A stretch of DNA of 64,000 nt from Aliiroseovarius zhejiangensis. Lineage in GTDB: Bacteria; Pseudomonadota; Alphaproteobacteria; Rhodobacterales; Rhodobacteraceae. The stretch covers positions 268,592-332,591 of the forward strand of contig NZ_BNCH01000004.1 of NCBI RefSeq assembly GCF_014656375.1, read 5' to 3'. Positions 17,418 to 26,811 of the stretch are shown one piece after another. Every line of letters starts with the position of its first letter. Position 1 is the first letter of the stretch. The notes under the pieces were generated by a model. That model saw only the letters and a list, made by a program, of their open reading frames with translations. It made no database searches and was not told where the DNA came from. Both the position numbers and the translations under genes were made by a program.

Positions 17418-17445
17418 ACCACTCTGACCGAAATTGATGAGTGGT
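17418..17445 (+). promoter_or_regulatory. Inverted repeat just upstream of yidC
   Basis: ACCACTC and GAGTGGT form a 7-bp stem around a 14-base loop, ending 8 bases before the yidC ATG. In the mRNA it could affect ribosome access; it might also be chance. Confidence 0.3.
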
Positions 17446-17453
17446 AGGCCCCG

Positions 17454-19265
17454 ATGGACGACCAGAACAAGAACCTGATCCTCGCAACAGTGCTGAGTTT
17501 TCTCGTCATCACTGGATGGATGATCATGTTTCCACCGGCGGATCCCATCGAAAGCCCCGCACCGACCGAACAAACATCCGCCGAAGGTCAGGTCGTCCCG
17601 ACATTGCCCGACAGCGACGGCGCATCGGCCCCGGCGGCGACCACCGCTGATGTTTCCGCCGAACAGGCCAATGTCGGTCGTGTCGAGATTGACACGCCGG
17701 AACTGTCCGGGTCGATTTCGCTTCTGGGTGGGCGACTGGATGATCTGAAGCTGAAGGATTACCACGTCGAACTGTCGAAAGAGAGCGATATCGTCAAACT
17801 GCTGCGCCCCACCGGCGAGGCGGAAGCCTACTATGCGCTTTATGGCTGGACGCCCGGCGGACAGACCGCTTTGGAAGACGTGCCGGGTCCGACGACGGTC
17901 TGGTCGGTTGAAACCGGCAACACGCTGACCCCCGAAACCCCGGTGACCCTGCGCTGGGACAATGGCAAAGGCCTGATCTTCCGCCGCACCATATCGGTTG
18001 ACGAGAACTTCATGTTCACCATCAACCAGTCTGTCGAAAATACAAGCTCCACCCCCCACCGCATGGCCCCTTATGGCGTGCTTGCGCGTCATGGCGAACC
18101 CTCGAACCTCAAGGGGTTCTTCATCCTGCACGAAGGCGTCATACGCCAGGTCGACAAAGAGCTTGAGGAAACCGACTATTCCGACGTCGCCGACCTGTCC
18201 TTCGACGAGCGCGAAGGCGCAAAAGCCGATGTGGCACAGGTCGAGGAAAACGGCTGGATCGGGTTTACCGACCATTACTGGATGACCACGCTGATCCCCG
18301 AACCCGGCCAGGGGTTTACATCGGTGGTGCGCTATGCCGAGAAATCGGACATCTATCAGACCCAGATCAGGATGCCGACACAGGATGTTGTCCCCGGTGC
18401 GACAGCCAGCGTCGAAACCCGGCTATTTGCCGGTGCCAAGGAATGGGAGACCATTCGCGCCTATCAGAACGAGGATGGCATCCATCGCTTCATCGACTCG
18501 ATCGACTGGGGCTGGTTCTTCTTCCTGACCAAACCTATTTTCGCGGTGCTGCATTGGTTGAACGCCGTGATCGGCAATATGGGCTGGGCCATCATCGGCC
18601 TGACCCTCGTGATCAAGGCGATCCTGTTCCCGCTGGCGTACAAATCCTATGTCTCGATGGCGAAGATGAAAGAACTTCAGCCCGAGATGGAAAAACTGAA
18701 GGATCGTGCCGGTGACGACCGTGCTAAGCTTCAGCAGGAAATGATGGAGCTTTACAAGAAGGAAAAGGTCAATCCGGCCTCGGGCTGTCTGCCGATCCTG
18801 CTGCAAATCCCGATCTTCTTCTCGCTCTACAAAGTGATTTTTGTCACGCTGGAGTTGCGGCACGCGCCCTGGATCGGTTGGATCAAGGATTTGTCGGCGC
18901 CCGATCCAAGCTCGATCCTGAACCTGTTCGGTCTGTTGCCCTATGCCGCGCCCAGCCCCGACAGCCTGTTGGCCATCGTGTCACTGGGTGTGTTGCCGAT
19001 CATCCTTGGTATCTCGATGTGGCTGCAACAGAAGCTGAACCCGGCGCCCACCGATCCGACGCAGGCGATGATCTTTGCATGGATGCCATGGGTGTTCATG
19101 TTCATGCTGGGCCAGTTTGCCTCGGGTTTGGTGATCTACTGGATTGCGAACAACACGATCACCTTCGTGCAGCAATACACGATTATGCGCAGTCACGGTC
19201 ACAAACCCGATGTGCTGGGTAACGTGCTGAAAACCTTCAAGCGCAAGTCGAAGGATGCGGGCTGA
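17454..19265 (+). CDS. yidC: Membrane protein insertase YidC
   Basis: A 603-residue insertase. TM1 is at about 8-24 (LILATVLSFLVITGWMIMF), followed by an acidic/proline-rich stretch and the periplasmic beta domain (about 75-340). The C-terminal 60KD_IMP core (about 360-580) contains KAILFPLAYKSYVSMAKMK, the cytoplasmic helical hairpin, GCLPILLQIPIFFSLYKVI and WIANNTITFVQQ. It catalyses insertion and folding of inner-membrane proteins alone or with SecYEG. It overlaps the MOSC gene by one base. Confidence 0.97.
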   Translation: MDDQNKNLILATVLSFLVITGWMIMFPPADPIESPAPTEQTSAEGQVVPTLPDSDGASAPAATTADVSAEQANVGRVEIDTPELSGSISLLGGRLDDLKLKDYHVELSKESDIVKLLRPTGEAEAYYALYGWTPGGQTALEDVPGPTTVWSVETGNTLTPETPVTLRWDNGKGLIFRRTISVDENFMFTINQSVENTSSTPHRMAPYGVLARHGEPSNLKGFFILHEGVIRQVDKELEETDYSDVADLSFDEREGAKADVAQVEENGWIGFTDHYWMTTLIPEPGQGFTSVVRYAEKSDIYQTQIRMPTQDVVPGATASVETRLFAGAKEWETIRAYQNEDGIHRFIDSIDWGWFFFLTKPIFAVLHWLNAVIGNMGWAIIGLTLVIKAILFPLAYKSYVSMAKMKELQPEMEKLKDRAGDDRAKLQQEMMELYKKEKVNPASGCLPILLQIPIFFSLYKVIFVTLELRHAPWIGWIKDLSAPDPSSILNLFGLLPYAAPSPDSLLAIVSLGVLPIILGISMWLQQKLNPAPTDPTQAMIFAWMPWVFMFMLGQFASGLVIYWIANNTITFVQQYTIMRSHGHKPDVLGNVLKTFKRKSKDAG

Positions 19266-20017
19266 TGGCGTATGTCGCCGAAATCTGGCGACATCCGATC
19301 AAGTCGCACGGGCGTGAGGCGCTGTTGAACGTAACCCTGAGGGCAGGCGAATGCCTGCCCTTTGATCGTCACTGGGCTGTCGCCCATGATGCCGCACGGA
19401 TCGAAGACCCCGATCAATGGGCATCCTGTTCAAATTTCTCGCGCGGGGCAAAAGCACCGTTGCTGATGGCGCTTGACGCACAGTTTGACCGTGCAAGCAA
19501 CACGATCACGCTGACCCACCCGGCCAAACCTGGCATCACTTTCAACCCCGACCGCTTGGAAGACCACCCGCGCTTTATCGAGTGGATCACACCGCTTTGT
19601 CCGACAAATCGCGCCGCACCCGCACGTATCGTCAAGGCCGACCGGGGGATGACGGATACCGGTTTTCCTTCAGTCTCGTTGATCAACCTGGCCTCGCACG
19701 CCGCCGTTGAGGCCCAGATTGGGCAGGCATTGTCGCCGTTGCGTTGGCGCGGGAACCTGTGTCTTGCCGGGTTGAGCGCATGGGACGAGAAAGGCTGGAT
19801 CGGCAAGCGCATCCGCGTGGGCGAGATTGAAATGGACATCCGCGAGGAAATCACCCGCTGTCTTGCCACCACCGCCAATCCGAACACCGGGGAGCGTGAT
19901 GCCGATACACTGGGCGCGCTCGAACAAGGTTGGGGCCATCAAGAATTTGGCGTTTACGGCTACGTGACCAAGCCGGGTGCCATTCACATCGACAGCCCGG
20001 TTGAGGTTATCAAATGA
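19265..20017 (+). CDS. MOSC domain-containing protein
   Basis: A 250-residue protein with an N-terminal MOSC_N-type beta barrel (EIWRHPIKSHGRE, FDRHWAV) and a C-terminal MOSC domain. RWRGNLCLAGL and the conserved Cys in EITRCLATTANPNTGERD near residue 200 are visible. MOSC domains carry molybdenum cofactor or persulfide sulfur; the substrate here is unknown. Its start overlaps the yidC stop (TGATG) and its end overlaps engB (ATGA), so it belongs to that transcript. Confidence 0.88.
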   Translation: MAYVAEIWRHPIKSHGREALLNVTLRAGECLPFDRHWAVAHDAARIEDPDQWASCSNFSRGAKAPLLMALDAQFDRASNTITLTHPAKPGITFNPDRLEDHPRFIEWITPLCPTNRAAPARIVKADRGMTDTGFPSVSLINLASHAAVEAQIGQALSPLRWRGNLCLAGLSAWDEKGWIGKRIRVGEIEMDIREEITRCLATTANPNTGERDADTLGALEQGWGHQEFGVYGYVTKPGAIHIDSPVEVIK

Positions 20018-20667
20018 ACCAACTTCCCTTCCCCCTTGCAGAAGACCCTGATCCGCAGGAACGCGAGGCCGGGCGCCTGCTGTTTGCCGCGGAAACCGAC
20101 TTTCTGAAAGGCGTCGTGGCGATGGACGGGTTGCCCGCGCCCGACCGGGTCGAGGTTTGCTTTGCTGGCCGGTCAAATGTAGGTAAATCCAGCCTTATCA
20201 ATGCCTTGACCGGGCGAAAAGGGTTGGCGCGTGCGTCCAACACCCCAGGCCGCACGCAAGAGATCAACTTTTTCACCACCACCAACGGACCCTATCTTGT
20301 GGACCTTCCGGGCTATGGCTATGCCAACGCCCCCGTGAAGGTGGTCGAGAAATGGCAGCGGCTTCTGAAGTCCTATCTTTCAGGTCGCCAGAACCTGCGC
20401 CGCGCCTTCGTTCTGATCGACGCGCGTCATGGTGTTAAAACCGTGGACGAAGACATCATGACCCTGCTGGACAAGTCCGCCGTGACCTTCCAGGCGGTGC
20501 TGACAAAGGCCGACAAGGTGAAAGAGAAAGACCGCGAGAAGGTGCTGGCGCAGGTGCGCAAGGCCTTGTCGAAGCACCCGGCAGCCTTTCCCGAACTTGT
20601 GCTGACCTCGTCTGACAAAGGCGACGGGATCGAAACCTTGCGGGCCATTATCGCAACGCTGGACTGA
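20014..20667 (+). CDS. engB: Ribosome biogenesis GTP-binding protein EngB/YsxC
   Basis: A 217-residue TRAFAC GTPase needed for large-subunit maturation. G1 is AGRSNVGKSSLINAL near residue 50, G2 lies around SNTPGRTQ, G3 is VDLPGYGYA, G4 is TKADK and G5 is TSSDKGDG. The length is normal. It overlaps the MOSC gene by four bases and is convergent with the SDR gene, whose stop is 8 bases away. Confidence 0.96.
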   Translation: MNQLPFPLAEDPDPQEREAGRLLFAAETDFLKGVVAMDGLPAPDRVEVCFAGRSNVGKSSLINALTGRKGLARASNTPGRTQEINFFTTTNGPYLVDLPGYGYANAPVKVVEKWQRLLKSYLSGRQNLRRAFVLIDARHGVKTVDEDIMTLLDKSAVTFQAVLTKADKVKEKDREKVLAQVRKALSKHPAAFPELVLTSSDKGDGIETLRAIIATLD

Positions 20668-20675
20668 TCCGACGG

Positions 20676-21410
20676 TCAGACGTGTTGCGCGCCGTTCACC
20701 TCAATCTCGGCGCCCGATATATACGAGCTTTCCGGCGAGCACAGGAAATAGATCGCGGCGGCAACCTCTTCCGGTTGGCCAAGGCGCTGCAGCGGCAGTT
20801 TGCGCACAATCTTGTCGGTGCCGGGTGACAGGATCGAGGTTTCGACCTCACCGGGCGCAATCGCGTTCACCCGCACGCCCATGGGGCCGAAATCATGCGC
20901 CATCTCGCGGGTCAGGGCCGCCAGCGCCGCTTTGGATGTGGCATAGGCCGCGCCGGCAAAAGGGTGCACCCGCGACCCCGCGATCGAGGTGACATTGACG
21001 ACCGCCCCTTTCGCCGCGGCCAGTTCGTCTTTCAGGCCCCGGGCCAACACGACCGAGGCGAAGAAGTTTACATGGAAGACTTTGCCCCAATCCATCAGGT
21101 CGGTGTTCAACGTGTTCAGCCGCGATCCGTTTGGCCCCTTGGGGGACACGCCCGCATTGTTGACCAGCGCATCCAGCTTTCCATCCAGCTTTTCCTGAAT
21201 GACCCCAACCGCGTTGATCGTATCGGCAGGGTCGGACAGGTCCAGTTGCACATGATCCTTGCCGGTTCCGCCCCAGGGGCATTCTTCGGGGATGGCATGG
21301 CGTGAACAGGTGATGACCCGCCAACCTTCGCGGTTGAACCGGCGCACAGTGGCGTGGCCGATGCCCCGGCTGGCCCCGGTCAGCAAAAGGGTTTTTTGTC
21401 GCTCGGCCAT
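20676..21410 (-). CDS. SDR family NAD(P)-dependent oxidoreductase
   Basis: A 244-residue classical short-chain dehydrogenase. The cofactor motif [10 protein letters not shown] is at about 11-20, NNAGVSPKG near 88, the catalytic Ser in NVTSIAGSR near 138, and YATSKAAL (Tyr-Lys) near 153. The C terminus with [13 protein letters not shown] is also typical. I chose ATG 21410; the frame continues upstream to 21482. It is divergent from argB, with 116 bases between. The substrate is unknown. Confidence 0.9.
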   Translation of the reverse strand: MAERQKTLLLTGASRGIGHATVRRFNREGWRVITCSRHAIPEECPWGGTGKDHVQLDLSDPADTINAVGVIQEKLDGKLDALVNNAGVSPKGPNGSRLNTLNTDLMDWGKVFHVNFFASVVLARGLKDELAAAKGAVVNVTSIAGSRVHPFAGAAYATSKAALAALTREMAHDFGPMGVRVNAIAPGEVETSILSPGTDKIVRKLPLQRLGQPEEVAAAIYFLCSPESSYISGAEIEVNGAQHV

Positions 21411-21526
21411 GGTGGGTATCCCGTTGGTTGGTTTCGCCGCAACCCTATCAGCCCACGGGCAGCGTGCAATGGGCCTTGGCATGGGATGGGCAACACTCTA
21501 ACACGGTGGGGCACGAGGAACTAGGA

Positions 21527-22387
21527 ATGAAGACCCAGAACATGAACCGCGATTGGATCGCCACCGCCCGCACTCTGTCTCAGGCTCTGCCCTATTTGCA
21601 GCGCTATACCGGCGCAACCGTCGTCATCAAGTTCGGCGGAAATGCCATGGGCGACGACGAAGAGATGGCCAGTTTCGCCCGCGACATCGTGCTGATGCGA
21701 CAGGTGGGTGTGAAGCCCGTGGTGGTGCATGGTGGCGGGCCGATGATCAACAGGATGCTGGATCGTCTGCAGATCAAAAGCGAGTTCGTGAACGGCAAGC
21801 GCGTGACGGATGCAGCCACGGTCGAAGTGGTTGAAATGGTCTTGTCCGGTGCCGTCAACAAGCGGATCGTCCAGGCCATCAACGCCGAGGGCGGCAAGGC
21901 CGTTGGTCTGTCCGGCAAAGACGCCCGCCTGGTCACATGCGACCAGACCAACCCAGACCTCGGGTTCGTCGGAACCCCTGCCGAGGTCGACGTGTCCATT
22001 CTTCATGACCTGGCGGCGACGGAAACCATCCCGGTGATCGCCCCCTTGGGTGTGGGCCGTAACGGCGAGACCTATAATATCAACGGCGACACAATGGCGG
22101 GCGCGATCGCCGCTGGCCTGAAGGCGGATCGCCTGCTTCTGCTGACGGATGTCGAAGGGGTGAAAAACGCCGAAGGCGCGGTTTTGACCCAGCTGACCCC
22201 GACGCAAATTCGCGAGATGACCGCTTCGGGCGTGATCGCGGGCGGGATGATCCCGAAAACCGAGACCGCTCTGGCAGCGATCGAGGGCGGCGTGCGCGCC
22301 GTGGTCATTCTGGACGGGCGCGCGCCCAATGCCTGTTTGCTGGAACTTTACACAGATCACGGTGCCGGATCGTTGATCCGCGCCTGA
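21527..22387 (+). CDS. argB: Acetylglutamate kinase
   Basis: A 286-residue amino-acid kinase that phosphorylates N-acetyl-L-glutamate in arginine biosynthesis. [11 protein letters not shown] near residue 30, [14 protein letters not shown] near 70, VSGK-like LSGKDAR and [20 protein letters not shown] are all present. I chose ATG 21527, with GAGGA 7 bases upstream; the frame is open further upstream. It is the only arginine gene here. Confidence 0.96.
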   Translation: MKTQNMNRDWIATARTLSQALPYLQRYTGATVVIKFGGNAMGDDEEMASFARDIVLMRQVGVKPVVVHGGGPMINRMLDRLQIKSEFVNGKRVTDAATVEVVEMVLSGAVNKRIVQAINAEGGKAVGLSGKDARLVTCDQTNPDLGFVGTPAEVDVSILHDLAATETIPVIAPLGVGRNGETYNINGDTMAGAIAAGLKADRLLLLTDVEGVKNAEGAVLTQLTPTQIREMTASGVIAGGMIPKTETALAAIEGGVRAVVILDGRAPNACLLELYTDHGAGSLIRA

Positions 22388-22462
22388 ACGCGGACCCGTG
22401 GCGTGGGGCCATGTCGCGCGAATGTGTCTTGCGCTTGGCGGGACAGACCATAAATTCACCGC

Positions 22463-23257
22463 ATGGAATACGAGCTTCTTCTTCGGCTGGGCAGTTTTCT
22501 GGGCCTGTTTGCCCTGTTCGCAATCATCGAGGCCAAAGCGCCCCGTCGCGCCCGCACCCAGCCCCGCCAGACGCGCTGGTTCACCAACCTGTCGATCATC
22601 GTGATCGACAGCCTGACCCTGCGTCTGATGGCGCTGGTGATGCCGCTGCTGGCGGTTGGTGCCGCACTGGACGCCGAGGCGCAGGGATGGGGCTGGTTCA
22701 ACAATGTCGACCTGCCCGTCTGGGTCGAGGTGATCGCCGCTATCCTGATCCTTGATCTGGCGATCTGGGCGCAGCATGTGATGTTTCACAAGGTGCCCAT
22801 CCTGTGGCGCCTGCACCGGGTGCATCATGCTGACCGTGATTTCGACGTGACCACCGCGCTCAGGTTTCACCCGGTCGAGATCGCAGCCTCGATGTTCATC
22901 AAGATTGGCATGGTCTATCTGCTGGGCGCACCTGCGCTGGGGGTGATCCTGTTCGAAGTGATCCTGAACGGATCAGCCATGTTCAACCATGCCAATATGC
23001 GTTTGCCACTGGGATTGGACAAATGGCTTCGTCTTGTGTTGGTCACGCCCGACATGCACCGGGTGCACCATTCCATTCACAGAGATGAAACAGACAGCAA
23101 CTATGGCTTCTGCTTGTCGGTCTGGGATCGTATGTTCAGAACCTATACGGCACAACCCCGCGACGGGCATGACGACATGGTGATCGGGCTGCAATGGCAA
23201 GACGACAATCCATCGAAACTGGGCTGGAGCCTGATGCTGCCGTTTCGACGGAGATGA
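22463..23257 (+). CDS. Sterol desaturase/fatty acid hydroxylase superfamily membrane protein
   Basis: A 264-residue integral membrane di-iron protein. The histidine clusters are QHVMFHK near residue 108, HRVHHADRDFDVTTALRFHP near 120-138 and HRVHHS near 200, which matches the HX3H/HX2HH/HX2HH pattern. Four hydrophobic segments are visible. Substrates in this superfamily range from sterols to fatty acids and carotenoids, so the product is unknown. It overlaps the following iron-sulfur protein gene by four bases. Confidence 0.9.
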   Translation: MEYELLLRLGSFLGLFALFAIIEAKAPRRARTQPRQTRWFTNLSIIVIDSLTLRLMALVMPLLAVGAALDAEAQGWGWFNNVDLPVWVEVIAAILILDLAIWAQHVMFHKVPILWRLHRVHHADRDFDVTTALRFHPVEIAASMFIKIGMVYLLGAPALGVILFEVILNGSAMFNHANMRLPLGLDKWLRLVLVTPDMHRVHHSIHRDETDSNYGFCLSVWDRMFRTYTAQPRDGHDDMVIGLQWQDDNPSKLGWSLMLPFRRR

Positions 23258-23880
23258 CCCTTGCGCACCTGACACAAGAGGCACGGGCACGCCAGTTGGA
23301 CGTGTTCGGCGCTTTGCATGACGGGTCGGATACCGTGATCCTTCTCGGGCCGTTTGAACCGGGGTTCTGGGCACGATTCACCGATAGCGCAGAATTTGGC
23401 GACGGTTTGCCGGACCCGATGGATCGCTGGTCAAAATCCGTGATCTCGGACCTGGCCGCGCGTTGGGGGGGACAGCCGGTCTTTCCCTCGGACGGGCCGC
23501 CTTATCCTCCGTTCTTCGATTGGGCCTTGCGGTCAGGTCGCGCGTGGCGATCGCCGGTGACATTGCTGGTTCATGACACCGCCGGTCTGTGGGTCAGCTT
23601 TCGTGGCGCTGTGCGCCTGCCGGGGCGGCTGGCCCTGCCCCCCGCGCCGAACTGCCCCTGCGACACGTGCGAAGCCCCCTGCAAAACCGCCTGCCCCGTC
23701 GATGCGCTGAGCGACGCTGGCTATCACACCGAAAAATGCATCGACCATTTGAACAGTGCGGACCGCGCCGGTTGCATGGGGTCGGGTTGTGCTGCGCGTC
23801 GCGCTTGCCCCGTCAGCCGAAACTATGGCAGGTTGGCCGCTCAGTCTGCATTTCACATGAAAGCGTTTAACCCAAGATGA
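23254..23880 (+). CDS. 4Fe-4S ferredoxin-like protein (QueG-C-terminal-like cysteine pattern)
   Basis: A 208-residue protein without signal peptide. The C-terminal part has CPCDTCEAPCKTACPVDAL and later KC, GCMGSGC and RRACPV, a cysteine arrangement able to hold one or two [4Fe-4S] clusters. The N-terminal half has no motif I recognise. It overlaps both neighbours by ATGA, so the desaturase, this protein and the phosphatase form one transcript. It might pass electrons to the di-iron desaturase, which is inference from position. Confidence 0.8.
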   Translation: MTLAHLTQEARARQLDVFGALHDGSDTVILLGPFEPGFWARFTDSAEFGDGLPDPMDRWSKSVISDLAARWGGQPVFPSDGPPYPPFFDWALRSGRAWRSPVTLLVHDTAGLWVSFRGAVRLPGRLALPPAPNCPCDTCEAPCKTACPVDALSDAGYHTEKCIDHLNSADRAGCMGSGCAARRACPVSRNYGRLAAQSAFHMKAFNPR

Positions 23881-24380
23881 CACTGACCCTGATCCTGACC
23901 CGACATGCCAAATCCAGCTGGGGGGATGCCGATCTGGATGACCATGCCCGGCCGCTGAACAAGCGCGGGCGCGCTTCGGCGAAGGCAATCGGGCGCTGGT
24001 TGGCCGAGCGTGGATATGTACCCGACACCGTCCTGTGTTCGGACGCAGAACGCACCCGCGAAACCTGGGCGTTGATCGCGGACAAGTTCGTCAAGGCGCC
24101 GAAGGCTACATACTCGCGTGCGCTGTATCTAGCCAACCCCGACACGATGCTCGGGGCGTTGAAAGCGTCTGAAACCGAGACTGTGATGATAATCGCCCAC
24201 AACCCCGGTTCGGCCTTTCTGGCCCGGCGGTTGGCGGTAGAACCCCATCCGCACCCAAGGTTCAACCATTACCCGACCGCTGCAACCAGTGTCATCAGGT
24301 TCGAGGCTGACCGCTGGGCAGATGTGGATTGGGGCACCGGACAGGTCATTGATTTCGTCGTGCCGCGCGAACTGATCTGA
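23877..24380 (+). CDS. SixA-like histidine phosphatase
   Basis: A 167-residue member of the histidine phosphatase superfamily. The catalytic TRHAKSSW is at residues 8-15 (RHA in place of RHG), CSDAERTRETW near 53 and the second His in IIAHNPG near 106. SixA acts on phosphohistidine signalling proteins in E. coli, but many relatives act on small molecules. It is the last gene of the three-gene unit and is followed by a bidirectional terminator. Confidence 0.85.
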   Translation: MTLTLILTRHAKSSWGDADLDDHARPLNKRGRASAKAIGRWLAERGYVPDTVLCSDAERTRETWALIADKFVKAPKATYSRALYLANPDTMLGALKASETETVMIIAHNPGSAFLARRLAVEPHPHPRFNHYPTAATSVIRFEADRWADVDWGTGQVIDFVVPRELI

Positions 24381-24420
24381 GCGCAGAGTAAAAAGGGGCC
24401 AGCCCCTCGCGGCATAGCCG

Positions 24421-24452
24421 CTCACCCCGGGATATTTCTCGCCAGAAGAAAC
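24421..24452 (+). repeat. Copy B of the GGGATATTT..CAGAAGAAA extragenic element
   Basis: CCCCGGGATATTTCTC followed by GCCAGAAGAAACG. It shares its core with the element at 57659 and lies between the phosphatase stop and the terminator. Confidence 0.55.
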
Positions 24453-24463
24453 GCGGGAAATGC

Positions 24464-24493
24464 AAAACCCCGCACGCGCCGGTGCGGGGTTTT
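24464..24493. terminator. Bidirectional terminator between sixA-like gene and aapP
   Basis: AAAACCCCGCAC-gcgccg-GTGCGGGGTTTT is a 12-bp stem with A/T tracts on both sides, serving the convergent transcripts. Confidence 0.85.
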
Positions 24494-24513
24494 GGTCGTG
24501 GTGTGCAGGCAGA

Positions 24514-25299
24514 TCAAAGGATCTGGCTGAGGAACAGTTTGGTGCGTTCATTCTGAGGGTTGTTGAAGAACTCTTCCGGTTCGTTCTGTTCCACGATCTG
24601 GCCGGCATCCATGAAGATCACACGGTTGGCGACCTCTTTCGCGAAGCCCATTTCGTGGGTCACGCAGAGCATGGTCATGCCTTCTTCGGCCAGTTCCACC
24701 ATGGTTTCCAGCACCTCTTTGATCATCTCGGGATCAAGCGCCGAGGTGGGTTCGTCAAACAGCATGATGCGCGGACGCATGCACAGCGAACGCGCGATGG
24801 CCACACGCTGTTGCTGACCACCCGACAACATGCCCGGATACTTGTGGGCCTGTTCGGGGATCTTGACCTTTTCAAGGAAGTGCATCGCAATCTCTTCCGC
24901 CTCTTTTCGGGGCGTTTTGCGCACCCAGATGGGGGCGAGCGTGCAGTTTTCCAGGATGGTCAGGTGCGGGAAGAGGTTGAAGTGCTGAAACACCATCCCC
25001 ACTTCGGAGCGCACCTTGTCGACGTTTTTCAGGTCCGAGGTCAGCTCGGTTCCGTCAACGATGATCTGGCCTTCCTGGTGCTCCTCAAGCCGGTTGATGC
25101 AGCGGATCAGGGTGGATTTGCCCGAGCCCGACGGCCCCGCAATGACGATCCGCTCGCCTTGATAGACGGTCAGGTCGATGTCGCGGAGCACGTGGAAGGC
25201 CCCGTACCATTTGTTCATGCCCCGGATTTCGATGGCAACCTCGTCCGACACTTCCATTTTCGAGCGGTCGGCGTGGGTTTCGAGAGTAATAGACGACAT
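24514..25299 (-). CDS. aapP: General L-amino acid ABC transporter ATP-binding protein
   Basis: A 261-residue ABC ATPase of the polar amino-acid uptake family. Walker A is GPSGSGKST, the signature LSGGQQQR, Walker B IMLFDEP and the switch [12 protein letters not shown] 25299 is preceded by AGGAGAGACCT, an ideal ribosome binding site, while the frame remains open to 25431. It is the last gene of aapJQMP and energises import of a broad range of L-amino acids. Confidence 0.95.
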   Translation of the reverse strand: MSSITLETHADRSKMEVSDEVAIEIRGMNKWYGAFHVLRDIDLTVYQGERIVIAGPSGSGKSTLIRCINRLEEHQEGQIIVDGTELTSDLKNVDKVRSEVGMVFQHFNLFPHLTILENCTLAPIWVRKTPRKEAEEIAMHFLEKVKIPEQAHKYPGMLSGGQQQRVAIARSLCMRPRIMLFDEPTSALDPEMIKEVLETMVELAEEGMTMLCVTHEMGFAKEVANRVIFMDAGQIVEQNEPEEFFNNPQNERTKLFLSQIL

Positions 25300-25310
25300 A
25301 GGTCTCTCCT

Positions 25311-26810
25311 TTAACGGTGGTCCGTGCGAAGCCGGCGTTCGAGATACATCGAATAGCGCGACATCGAGAAACAGAAGATGAAGAACAACAGCGCGATGAA
25401 GCCGTAAAGCTCCCACACGACACCGTTCCACGCCTGGTCTGCACGGATGGCATTTGAAAGACCCAGAGGGTCCAGAAGCCCGATGATCGACACCAGCACC
25501 GTGTCCTTGAACACGCCGATGAAGGTCGACACGATGCCCGGAATCGAGATTTTCAGGGCTTGCGGCATGATGATCAGGCGTTGGGCTTTCCAGTAGTCCA
25601 GCCCGAGCGCGTCGGCCGCTTCATACTGGCCTCGCGGCAAGGCGGCCAGACCGCCCCGGATCACCTCGGCCATATAGGCTGCGGCAAACAGCGTCACCAT
25701 GATCAGCACCCGAAGGATGATGTCAAAGTTCGTCCCCGGCGGCATGAAGATGTTCAGAAGCGTCGAGGCGACGAACAGAAGCGTGATCAGCGGTACGCCG
25801 CGGATGAACTCGATGAAGCCGACGCAGAGTGCCTTGACGATCAAGAGGTCCGACTGGCGGCCCAGCGCCAGCACGATGCCGATGGGCAGCGAACAGGCGA
25901 TGGCGACGACACCGATGGTGATCGACAGCATGAAGCCCCCGAAATCGCGGCTTTCGACGGGTTCAAGACCAATGGGGATGATGCTTTGCATGAGGTCTGC
26001 AAAGCCGACCGTCAAAAGCAGCCACCAAACCAGCGCCACAAGGACCGCGACGATCATTCCCACAAGGCTTCCGGCGATCGGAGCCAGAAAGCGGAAGACG
26101 AAGTAGCCGATGACGAATCCCAGCGCCGCCCCTATGGGCAACCACAGCGATCCGCCCCACAACAGCCACGGGGCAATGAACGGGTAGATCGCCGAGAAGA
26201 TCAGCGGGTTTGGCAGGCGTTTTGCCCCGGCTTCAATCTCGGCCGCGCGGGCTGTTTTGTCCGCTGTGAGGGCTTTGTAACCGATTGCCGCTCCGGCAGC
26301 GATCAGGGCCAAGCCGACAACGATCCCCAAGGCACCGCCAAGATAGAGGCTGGTCAGACCCAGAACGGCACACAACAAGACCCAGTTCATCCGGCGCGAT
26401 ATCATGTTGAACAGCACCGGTGTCACCGCCACGAAAAGCAGCAGAAAGGCCAGTATTGGGCGCCAGCGCAGGTCCGAAGTGCCTTCCTCCGACCCATTGG
26501 GATAAAAGCCGAACAGAAGCTGCTGCCAGCGGTCGTTGATGACCCCCCAGCACGCGGCGTGGTGGCCGCTTTCAGCGCCGAAGATCTCGCGGCATTCGCT
26601 GAGTGACGCGCTGTTCCAGGTGGGCGAGAATGCCCAGGACAGCAGGAACGATACGACATACCAGATGAAAATCAGCGACAGCACTGTCAGGATCGAGTTT
26701 CCGACCCCGTTGAACAGGTTTTGACGCGCCCAGCCGACGAACCCGACCTGCGATGCAGGTGGTGCGCGTTCAGGCAGCATTTCGGCGCGGACATAGGACA
26801 GATCGGACAT
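25311..26810 (-). CDS. aapM: General L-amino acid ABC transporter permease AapM, long form
   Basis: A 499-residue permease. The N-terminal part contains several hydrophobic segments (about 30-60, 115-140, 145-185, 205-270). The C-terminal 220 residues carry the transporter core with the EAA-like loop [18 protein letters not shown]. At 499 residues it is longer than the roughly 430 of classical AapM/BztC, the extra being a hydrophobic stretch between the first TM and the core. It follows aapQ by one base and forms a heteromeric channel with it. Confidence 0.93.
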   Translation of the reverse strand: MSDLSYVRAEMLPERAPPASQVGFVGWARQNLFNGVGNSILTVLSLIFIWYVVSFLLSWAFSPTWNSASLSECREIFGAESGHHAACWGVINDRWQQLLFGFYPNGSEEGTSDLRWRPILAFLLLFVAVTPVLFNMISRRMNWVLLCAVLGLTSLYLGGALGIVVGLALIAAGAAIGYKALTADKTARAAEIEAGAKRLPNPLIFSAIYPFIAPWLLWGGSLWLPIGAALGFVIGYFVFRFLAPIAGSLVGMIVAVLVALVWWLLLTVGFADLMQSIIPIGLEPVESRDFGGFMLSITIGVVAIACSLPIGIVLALGRQSDLLIVKALCVGFIEFIRGVPLITLLFVASTLLNIFMPPGTNFDIILRVLIMVTLFAAAYMAEVIRGGLAALPRGQYEAADALGLDYWKAQRLIIMPQALKISIPGIVSTFIGVFKDTVLVSIIGLLDPLGLSNAIRADQAWNGVVWELYGFIALLFFIFCFSMSRYSMYLERRLRTDHR

Positions 26811-26811
26811 A

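Noticed and set aside
17346..17453. TTGACC-N17-TTGAAC as a yidC promoter
   Set aside because: The second hexamer has no resemblance to a -10 box.
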